NCBI RefSeq assembly: GCF_021168475.1
Contig: NZ_JAJOZT010000002.1
Coordinates: forward strand, 186,001-250,000
Direction: 5' to 3'
DNA: 64,000 nucleotides
From: Pseudoclavibacter sp. 13-3
GTDB lineage: Bacteria > Actinomycetota > Actinomycetes > Actinomycetales > Microbacteriaceae
Shown here: positions 58,373-64,000 of the stretch, one piece after another
Position numbering within the stretch: the first letter of the stretch is position 1
How the letters are laid out: each line of letters begins with the position of its first letter
Program-made: the position numbers and the translations under genes
Notes under the pieces: generated by a model
The model's input: the letters and a program-made list of their open reading frames with translations, nothing else
Databases searched by the model: none
What the model was told of the DNA's origin: nothing

Positions 58373-59293
58373 TCAGACCTGTGCTTCTGGAGGCTCCTGC
58401 GGGCGCTCGGTCTCAGGCTGCAGCGTCTCGTCGAGACAGGCGAGAAAAGCTGCGGCGGCCGGGGCGTCGCGCCCGGGTACGGTGACGGTGCTCAGGCGCG
58501 TCTGAGGCGATCCAGCGATGGCGACAGCGGTGATCGAGCCTGGCTGCAATCGCGTCACCGATTCTGGCAGCACGGTGAAGCCGACACCGGCGGCGACGAA
58601 GCTCAGCGCCGTCTCTTGATGAATCACCTGCTGCGTGATGTGCAGATGATGGGCCGACTCGCCGAGCAGGGACCTGATCTGGTCGACGTACCCGGGCATG
58701 AGGCTGCGCGGAAAAGTGATCATCGGCAGCCGGGCCAGCTCGGCGGGCCGCACCGAGCTCTGCGCGGCGATCGGGTGGCCGGAGGGGACACAGGCGACGA
58801 GCCGCTCGGCGAGCAGATCGCGAAAGTCGAACGTGTCGGTGGGGGCGGCGTCACGCACGATGCCGAGGTCGATCGAGCCGCTCAGCAGGGCATCCAGCTG
58901 CTCGGCGCTGGTCAGCGGCTGCAGGTCGAGGCGCACGTGGGGGCGGCGTTCGCGAAAGAGGCGCACGGCGGCGGGCAGCATCGTGTAGTTCGCCGAGCTG
59001 ACGAAGCCGACGGTGAGGCGGCCGCGCTGGCCGGCCTGCATCTCTTGCAGATCGACGAAGCTGGCGTCGAGTTCGGGCAGAGCGGTGCGCAGGCGGGCGG
59101 CCAGTTCGGCTCCGGCGGCGGTCAGCTCCACGTGTCGTGTCGAGCGGTGCAGCAGCGTGACGCCGAGCTCGTCTTCGAGGCGCTTGATCTGCACGCTCAG
59201 CGGCGGCTGAGAGATGTGCAGACGTGCCGCCGCCCGCCCGAAGTGCAGCTCTTCGGCCACCGTGGCGAAGTAGCGCAGCTGTCTCAGCTCCAC
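58373..59293 (-). CDS. LysR-family transcriptional regulator
   Basis: I start it at GTG 59293, which has AAAGGCGG upstream and yields the standard LysR opening VELRQLRYFATVAEELHFGRAAARLHISQPPLSVQIKRLE (two parts); an ATG 14 codons earlier lacks a ribosome site. The 306 residues comprise the helix-turn-helix (1-60), a linker helix and a LysR substrate-binding domain (about 90-295; LTVGFVSSANYTMLPAAV, DLGIVRDA and FVAAGVGFTVLPES). HFGRAAARLH resembles the BenM/CatM branch. It is divergent from the flavin oxidase operon and most likely activates it. Confidence 0.92.
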   Translation of the reverse strand: MELRQLRYFATVAEELHFGRAAARLHISQPPLSVQIKRLEDELGVTLLHRSTRHVELTAAGAELAARLRTALPELDASFVDLQEMQAGQRGRLTVGFVSSANYTMLPAAVRLFRERRPHVRLDLQPLTSAEQLDALLSGSIDLGIVRDAAPTDTFDFRDLLAERLVACVPSGHPIAAQSSVRPAELARLPMITFPRSLMPGYVDQIRSLLGESAHHLHITQQVIHQETALSFVAAGVGFTVLPESVTRLQPGSITAVAIAGSPQTRLSTVTVPGRDAPAAAAFLACLDETLQPETERPQEPPEAQV

Positions 59294-59315
59294 GAAGGTG
59301 CCGCCTTTCGGAGAT

Positions 59316-59332
59316 ATTGATACCGAGTCAAT
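59316..59332. promoter_or_regulatory. LysR-type T-N11-A box
   Basis: ATTGA-N7-TCAAT is a perfect dyad containing the T-N11-A core of LysR operators. It lies 23 bases from the regulator start and about 96 bases before the divergent oxidase gene. The position fits both autorepression and activation of the oxidase. Confidence 0.55.
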
Positions 59333-59427
59333 CATAATGACCTCTGAATAGGTATTGGACACGAATGAGTCTCTCGGGTCTACTGGGATCAGCCGTCGCG
59401 CTGTGAGGCGCCCAGACAGGAGACAGC

Positions 59428-60591
59428 ATGAACAGCGAGTCAGCCAAGGTGGTCATCGTCGGAGCCGGTCTGGCCGGAGCCGCTGCAGCCTGGCGGCTGG
59501 CGCAGCAGGGTGAGCAGGTGCTTGTGCTCGAGCGCACCGCCCCGGCCAACGTGCAGGGCAGCTCGCACGGTTCAGCCCGCATCTTCCGCTACCCGTACGT
59601 CGACCGGTTCTACACGCACCTCGTGGTCGAGGCACGTCGCGGGTGGAACGAGCTCGAGGCCGCGGGCGGGCGACGGCTCATCACGCCGAGCGGGTCGCTC
59701 GACTCGGGTGCGGTGCGCAACCCACGTCAGCTGGCCGCGGTGCTCGAGGCCGAAGGCGTCGAGCACGAGCTGCTGAGCACCGATGAGGCGAGCGCGCGCT
59801 GGCCGCAGTTCGCCTTCGACACCGAGGTGCTCTGGCACCCCGGTGCTGGCGTCATCGACGCTGAGAGCACCGTCAACACGCTGATCCGTCTCGCCGAAGA
59901 GCTCGGCGCCAGAGTCGTGCGCAACTGGGAGGTCGCGAGCGTCGCCAAGACCGCGACCGGCTACCGCATCACCTCGAGCACCGGTGAGGTGGCCGACGCC
60001 GAGCAGGTCGTCGTAACTGCCGGCGGCTGGCTGCCCGCACTGCTCGGCGACCTCGGGCTGCCCTCGGCGTTTCTCGCTCGCATTCCCGACCTGCAGGTGC
60101 GGCAGGAGAACGCCTATCACTTTCCCTACCGCGACGTCGCAGCCGCCGGAGAGACTCCTGCCGGCGAGGCGACCACATGGCCGACCTTCATCTACAAGGG
60201 TGCAGAGATCAAGACCTACGGGCTGCCGGGCGGTCGTGACGCGGGCTTTCGCGGGCAGAAGGTCGCCGAGTACAACGGCGGCAAGATGCTGCCCTCGGCC
60301 CGTGACCAAGACGGCCAGATCGATCCGGTGAATCGCGAACGCGTCATCGACTTCGTCAAGCGCTTCGCACCGGGCCTCGTGCCCGAGCCCTACGCCGAGA
60401 CCACCTGCCTGTTCACGAATGTGCCCGGCGAGGACATCCTCATCGACAAGGCCGACGGCATCACCGTCGTGTCGCCCTGCTCGGGCCAGGGAGCGAAGTT
60501 CACCCCGCTGCTCGGCGACTTCATCTCAGGCATGGTGACCGGTGCCGTGACCGTTCCAGAGCAGTTCCGCGCTCGCGGCCAGCGATTCTGA
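59428..60591 (+). CDS. Sarcosine oxidase / N-methyl amino acid oxidase-like FAD protein
   Basis: The 387-residue protein matches monomeric sarcosine oxidase and N-methyltryptophan oxidase in length. VVIVGAGLAGAAAAWRLA is the FAD GxGxxG loop. GSSHGSARIFRYPY (about 44-57) is the flavin-side motif. TTCLFTNVPGEDILID places Cys327 where family members form the 8-alpha-S-cysteinyl FAD bond. It should oxidise a secondary amine, giving an aldehyde or imine, an amine and hydrogen peroxide. CAGGAG stands 9 bases before the start. A LysR gene is divergent; the M20 hydrolase gene follows after 49 bases. The related protein at 25017-26192 lacks this cysteine. Confidence 0.87.
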   Translation: MNSESAKVVIVGAGLAGAAAAWRLAQQGEQVLVLERTAPANVQGSSHGSARIFRYPYVDRFYTHLVVEARRGWNELEAAGGRRLITPSGSLDSGAVRNPRQLAAVLEAEGVEHELLSTDEASARWPQFAFDTEVLWHPGAGVIDAESTVNTLIRLAEELGARVVRNWEVASVAKTATGYRITSSTGEVADAEQVVVTAGGWLPALLGDLGLPSAFLARIPDLQVRQENAYHFPYRDVAAAGETPAGEATTWPTFIYKGAEIKTYGLPGGRDAGFRGQKVAEYNGGKMLPSARDQDGQIDPVNRERVIDFVKRFAPGLVPEPYAETTCLFTNVPGEDILIDKADGITVVSPCSGQGAKFTPLLGDFISGMVTGAVTVPEQFRARGQRF

Positions 60592-60640
60592 CGTCTGCGC
60601 CTCACCCGCACCGCCGATCACGACCGAAAGAGAGCCGACC

Positions 60641-61876
60641 ATGAACGACGAGGTCGCCACACCGAGCCGGTTGCTTGCACAGATCAGCGAGATCGGACGA
60701 GACCCCGATCGGGGCGGCTACACGCGGCCGGTCTTCTCGCGACCAGAGCGCGAGCTCACCGAGTGGTTCGTCAGGCAGGCCGAGGCTCGCGACCTGAGTG
60801 TCGAGGTCGACGGCAACGGCATCGTCTGGGCCTGGTGGGATGCGCCCGGCGGCGTGCGAGCGGATGCGGTGGGAACCGGCAGCCATCTCGACTCCGTTCC
60901 CGGTGGGGGCGCCTATGACGGGCCGCTCGGCGTCATGTCGGCGCTGAGCGCCGTCGACCACCTGCGTGCGCGAGGCGTGCAGCCTGTTCGTCCGCTTGTC
61001 GTCATGGTGTTTCCCGAGGAGGAAGGCTCTCGCTTCGGGCTTGCCTGTCTCGGCTCCCGCCTGGCCTCGGGGCTCGCCGACCCCGTGCGTGTGCGGCGGC
61101 TGAAGGATGCTGACGGCATGACCTATGCCGAGGCCAGTCGCGCGGTGGGCGTCGACCCTGATCTCATCGGCCCTGACCCCGCGGGAGTCGGCCGGCTTCG
61201 TGAGTTCGTCGAGCTGCACGTCGAGCAGGGAAAGGGCCTGGCCGACCTCGACCAGCCGGTTGCGATCGGTCGGTCGATTCTGGGGCACGGGCGCTGGCGC
61301 ATCGTGATCGAGGGGCGCGGGGATCATGCCGGGACGACGCGCATGGCCGATCGACAGGACCCGATGGTGGTCGCCGGCGAAGTCATCGGCATCGTGCGAC
61401 GCGCGGTGCTCGACGTCGACGAGGCGCGGGGAACGGTCGGGCGCATTCGTGCGGTGCCGGGCGGCACGAACGTGATCGCCTCGAGAGTCGAGATGTGGCT
61501 CGACGTTCGCCACTTCGATGACGAGCAGACGAGAGCCATTGTCAAGGCGATCAGCGACGCGGCTGCAGTGTCTGCCGAACGCGAGTCATGTTCATTTTCG
61601 ATCACCCAGGAGTCGTTCAGTCCGACCGTTCATTTTGACGAGACACTTCGTCACCGTATTGAACGTGTGCTGCCTGACGCCCCGGTGCTCGATACCGGTG
61701 CAGGTCACGACGCCGGAGTGCTGTCGACGATGCTGCCGTCTGCAATGCTCTATGTGAGGAATATGACGGGCACTTCGCACTCGCCGTTGGAGCATTGTGC
61801 CGACGCCGACGCCGATGCTGGCGCGGTTGCTCTGGCAGATGTACTGCAAGACCTCGTGCAGAAAGAGGCCCGATAG
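60641..61876 (+). CDS. M20-family N-carbamoyl-L-amino acid / allantoate-type amidohydrolase
   Basis: The 411-residue enzyme shows all metal-site motifs of the AllC/HyuC group: His82 in TGSHLDSV, bridging Asp93 in AYDGPLGV, Glu127/128 in FPEEEGSRF, His in ELHVEQG and the C-terminal His in SHSPLEH. RGDHAGTTRM marks the dimerisation-domain residues. Members hydrolyse N-carbamoyl amino acids, beta-ureidopropionate or allantoate, releasing CO2 and ammonia. It follows a sarcosine-oxidase-like gene and precedes an ornithine-cyclodeaminase-family gene. A route through an N-carbamoyl-N-methyl amino acid is conceivable, but the specific substrate is not readable. Confidence 0.88.
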   Translation: MNDEVATPSRLLAQISEIGRDPDRGGYTRPVFSRPERELTEWFVRQAEARDLSVEVDGNGIVWAWWDAPGGVRADAVGTGSHLDSVPGGGAYDGPLGVMSALSAVDHLRARGVQPVRPLVVMVFPEEEGSRFGLACLGSRLASGLADPVRVRRLKDADGMTYAEASRAVGVDPDLIGPDPAGVGRLREFVELHVEQGKGLADLDQPVAIGRSILGHGRWRIVIEGRGDHAGTTRMADRQDPMVVAGEVIGIVRRAVLDVDEARGTVGRIRAVPGGTNVIASRVEMWLDVRHFDDEQTRAIVKAISDAAAVSAERESCSFSITQESFSPTVHFDETLRHRIERVLPDAPVLDTGAGHDAGVLSTMLPSAMLYVRNMTGTSHSPLEHCADADADAGAVALADVLQDLVQKEAR

Positions 61877-62157
61877 CATCGAATTTCACAGCTCAATGAG
61901 GCGATGATAGTCATCGTTCAGTGCTGTCTCAGTGCGAATGCGGTGCGTCAATGATCGCGTTATTCGTCTGTGAGTGTTGGGTCTTGAAAGGTGACCTCTG
62001 TCTGTCGTCTCGCGCGCTCTTCAAGCAAGATACTTTAACCGACTGATATGGCCATGATACATGGATGAAACACAATTGCTTTCATAATGAGTTCTGAACA
62101 CAATGTCGACGAATGCCCTTCGACGTTGTGCCGACCGAGCATTGGAGAGCAGAGACT
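61877..62157 (+). promoter_or_regulatory. AT-rich intergenic region before the second ornithine-cyclodeaminase-family gene
   Basis: The 281 bases hold no gene and are unusually AT-rich for this flank. Dyads include GATGA-TAG-TCATC near 61902-61914 and CCATG-ATA-CATGG at 62052-62064. GGAGAG before the ATG at 62158 is the ribosome site. The composition suggests the following gene has its own promoter instead of being read only from the oxidase-hydrolase operon. Confidence 0.35.
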
Positions 62158-63297
62158 ATGTCCGATACGAAGATCGACCTCTTGTACCTCAGCGAGCCCG
62201 AGATGATCGAGGCTGGCGTCACCGACATCGCCGAATGCATCGACATCATGGAGGAGGTGCTCGTGCTGGTGGCCAAAGGGGACTACCGCATGGCGGGCCA
62301 GACGGCGAACTCGCACGGCGCCATGGTGACCTTTCCCGAGTCATCGCCGTTCCCCGAGATGCCCACAGACGCGGCAGACCGCCGCTTCATGGCGATGCCC
62401 GCCTACCTCGGCGGACGCTTCGACGTCGCCGGCGTGAAATGGTACGGCTCGAACATCGACAACCGTGAGCAGGGGCTGCCCCGCTCGATCCACACCATCA
62501 TCCTCAACGACAAACAGACCGGGGCCCCCTTCGCCATCATGTCGGGCAACCTCGAGAGCGCCTACCGCACCGCTGCGGTGCCGGGTGCGGCTGCACGCCG
62601 TCTCGCCCCCGCCGACAGCAGGAGCATCGGCATCATCGGCCCCGGTGCCATGAACAAGAGTGCTCTGGCCTCTCTGGTCAGCGCTCGCCCCACGCTCGAC
62701 ACGATTCGCATCAACGGTCGTCGGCGTTCGACCTCAGAGGCCTATGCGGAGTTCGTGCGAGAGAGCTTCCCGCAGTTCACCGATGTCACGATCGTCGACA
62801 CCGCCGAGGAGGCGGTGCGCGACATGGACATCGTGAGCGAGGCTGTCACCGGCCTGGTCGGGTCGCAGAACTACCCCTACATCGACGGCGAATGGATCAA
62901 GCCCGGTGCCTTCCTGAGCCTGCCGGCCAACCTGCGCATGGACAAGGAGTACACGCTCAGCGGCCGGGCGCGTCTGGTCGCCGACGCCAAGAAGATCTAC
63001 GAGTCGTGGGCAGAGGAATACCCCTCGCCCTGCCACGAGACGGCCTTCGGCATGATCGGGCTGTACTGGCAGGATCTCATCGAGGCGGGCGAGCTCGCCC
63101 CTGACCGAGTCGTCAATATCGGTGACATCATCGACGGCGCGGCCGAGGGGCGCGAGTTTGCAGAGCAGCCGGTGCTCTTCAGCGTCGGCGGCATGGGCGT
63201 CGAAGACGTCGCCTGGGGCAAGACCATCTACGAGCACGCGATCGCGAAGGGCATCGGCACCAAGCTGAACCTCTGGAACACCCCGGCGCTTGCCTGA
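62158..63297 (+). CDS. Ornithine cyclodeaminase / mu-crystallin family protein (paralogue of 23838)
   Basis: ATG 62158, with GGAGAG upstream, gives 379 residues, exactly the length of the protein at 23838-24977, and the two align end to end. Shared blocks include LYLSEPEMIEAGV, RRFMAMPAYLGG, GVKWYGSN, NREQGLPRSIH, SAYRTAAVPG, GIIGPGAMNKSAL and SQNYPYID. The Lys of GVKWYGSN and the Rossmann loop are intact. Enzymes of this family act on imines or amino acids with NAD(P). It follows a secondary-amine oxidase and an M20 amidohydrolase, mirroring the amine-oxidase neighbourhood of its paralogue. Confidence 0.82.
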   Translation: MSDTKIDLLYLSEPEMIEAGVTDIAECIDIMEEVLVLVAKGDYRMAGQTANSHGAMVTFPESSPFPEMPTDAADRRFMAMPAYLGGRFDVAGVKWYGSNIDNREQGLPRSIHTIILNDKQTGAPFAIMSGNLESAYRTAAVPGAAARRLAPADSRSIGIIGPGAMNKSALASLVSARPTLDTIRINGRRRSTSEAYAEFVRESFPQFTDVTIVDTAEEAVRDMDIVSEAVTGLVGSQNYPYIDGEWIKPGAFLSLPANLRMDKEYTLSGRARLVADAKKIYESWAEEYPSPCHETAFGMIGLYWQDLIEAGELAPDRVVNIGDIIDGAAEGREFAEQPVLFSVGGMGVEDVAWGKTIYEHAIAKGIGTKLNLWNTPALA

Positions 63298-63536
63298 TCA
63301 GCAGATGGCGTGATCCGCTTCGGCGAGCGGCCCTCGACCCCGGCGAGCTGGACGCAGTGGTCGTGCTCGACGTCGTTCGCGTGCGCACCGGTGAGACGGG
63401 CGACGCAGCCGTGGGCTGATCATCTCAACGCCGGAGCCGCGCCGAGACCGGGGTGCCGTATGGGGAGTCTGATCGACCTCGGCGGCACCCTGACGCGTGT
63501 GAGTCGCGCATTGCCCGTCTGCGTCGAGCATTGCGC
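63298..63536. other. Intergenic region between convergent genes
   Basis: I see no terminator hairpin or gene here. One frame around 63308-63420 reads RDPLRRAALDPGELDAVVVLDVVRVRTGETGDAAVG (quoted as RDPLRRAALDPGELD followed by AVVVLDVVRVRTGE) before a stop, and could be the tail of a lost gene, but it has no start or ribosome site. Confidence 0.3.
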
Positions 63537-64000
63537 TCAGCGCACGAAGCCGATCCGGGCGCCCCCGGCGAGCAGGGTGGCATCGACGTCGAGCTCATGC
63601 GTGAGCACTCCGGCACATGGTGCGAGCACCTGCGTCTCCATCTTCATCGCCTCCATCACGGCGACCGCCTCGCCCTCGGCGACCGAGGCGCCGTCCTCCG
63701 CCTTCCACGCGACGAGCGTCCCGGTGATCGGCGCGCGCACCGCACCGGGCTCGGTCGAATCGGCAGAGGCGGCATCCGCGACGGACGCGCCGGTCGTGCC
63801 CGGATCGCCGCTCACGCCGGTCTGGAGTGCGGCCGCCGCCGAGACTCCGCCGGCCAATGAGCCGACCAGCTGCGCCGGCAGCCCGAGTTCGACGCGGCGG
63901 CCGTCGAACTCGATCCAGGTGCGTGTCAGCGGCTCGTGCGGCATCGGGTCGGAGAACGGCTGGTGCAGTTCGTCGAGCCAGGAGCACTCGGTCTCGATCC
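63537..64000 (-). CDS. Acyl-CoA carboxylase alpha subunit, C-terminal biotin-carrier part (5' end outside window)
   Basis: The frame is open to the right edge, so this is the 3' end of a longer gene of which about 154 residues are visible. IETECSWLDEL and WIEFDGRRVELGLP match the region just before the carrier domain. The carrier itself has VRAPITGTLVAWKAEDGASV and VMEAMKMETQV, whose Lys in EAMKME is the biotinylation site. In actinobacteria such AccA3-type chains carry biotin carboxylase and BCCP together and serve acetyl- or propionyl-CoA carboxylases. A Ser/Ala/Thr-rich linker precedes the carrier. A urea or other biotin carboxylase cannot be ruled out from this piece alone. Confidence 0.85.
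   Translation of the reverse strand, partial: IETECSWLDELHQPFSDPMPHEPLTRTWIEFDGRRVELGLPAQLVGSLAGGVSAAAALQTGVSGDPGTTGASVADAASADSTEPGAVRAPITGTLVAWKAEDGASVAEGEAVAVMEAMKMETQVLAPCAGVLTHELDVDATLLAGGARIGFVR

Noticed and set aside
63308-63420. Fragment reading RDPLRRAALDPGELD as a small gene or gene remnant
   Set aside because: It looks protein-like for about 36 codons but lacks a start, a ribosome site and a family match; chance in GC-rich DNA is as likely.

Overview
The window comes from a high-GC Gram-positive actinobacterium, most likely a member of the Microbacteriaceae. The host-like parts use G/C-rich third codon positions. Two surface proteins end in LAQTG sorting signals, the form used by class E sortases of high-GC actinobacteria. 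The replicative helicase DnaB looks microbacterial, and a biotin-dependent acyl-CoA carboxylase alpha chain runs off the right edge. No rRNA, tRNA, CRISPR array, integrase or transposase was seen.

Layout. 0-10 kb: a truncated GntR/UTRA regulator, a class III aminotransferase of the AGXT2L (phospho-lyase) type with its own GntR regulator, then a Tat-exported phospholipase C with a good PHO-box match upstream and a wall-anchored endonuclease/exonuclease/phosphatase-fold protein. These look like a phosphate/phospholipid scavenging group. Next come a PuuB-like FAD amine oxidase, the decayed remains of an XRE-cupin regulator, and a POT-family peptide transporter. 11-20 kb: TetR, a cluster of DnaA boxes directly upstream of dnaB, a Tat-exported peptidoglycan amidase, a sortase-anchored C39-like peptidase, two small membrane proteins and aspartate ammonia-lyase.

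20.2-45.7 kb is a roughly 25-kb block of visibly lower GC (spot counts near 60-62% against 73-75% in the flanks) made almost wholly of catabolic and uptake genes. It holds a spermidine/putrescine-type ABC transporter with its binding protein about 7.5 kb away, and an oligopeptide-type ABC transporter. Its enzymes are an aldehyde dehydrogenase, an ornithine-cyclodeaminase-family protein, a cysteine-free sarcosine-oxidase-like flavoprotein, three D-2-hydroxyacid dehydrogenases, two SDRs, two amidases, an AGXT2L-type aminotransferase and an APH-fold kinase resembling hydroxylysine kinase. I read the kinase, the AGXT2L-like enzyme and the aldehyde dehydrogenase as a candidate route for an amino-alcohol or hydroxy-amino acid: phosphorylation, elimination of phosphate and ammonia to an aldehyde, then oxidation. 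A GTGTTTC/GAAACAC element recurs in the divergent promoter regions of this block and may mark a shared regulon.

45.7-64 kb returns to high GC. It holds an MFS exporter, a malonate-semialdehyde-decarboxylase-like tautomerase, an omega-amino acid aminotransferase, and an amide-utilisation cluster: two amidases, an SSS symporter with its small partner subunit, two PucR regulators and a LysR. These are followed by a sarcosine-oxidase-like enzyme, an M20 N-carbamoyl-amino-acid/allantoate-type amidohydrolase and a second ornithine-cyclodeaminase-family protein. Several enzymes of the low-GC block have paralogues in this cluster or at the left end, so the block appears to have added a parallel set to a strain that already degraded amines and amides. 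All family assignments come from reading translated sequence and remembered motifs; no database search was possible.
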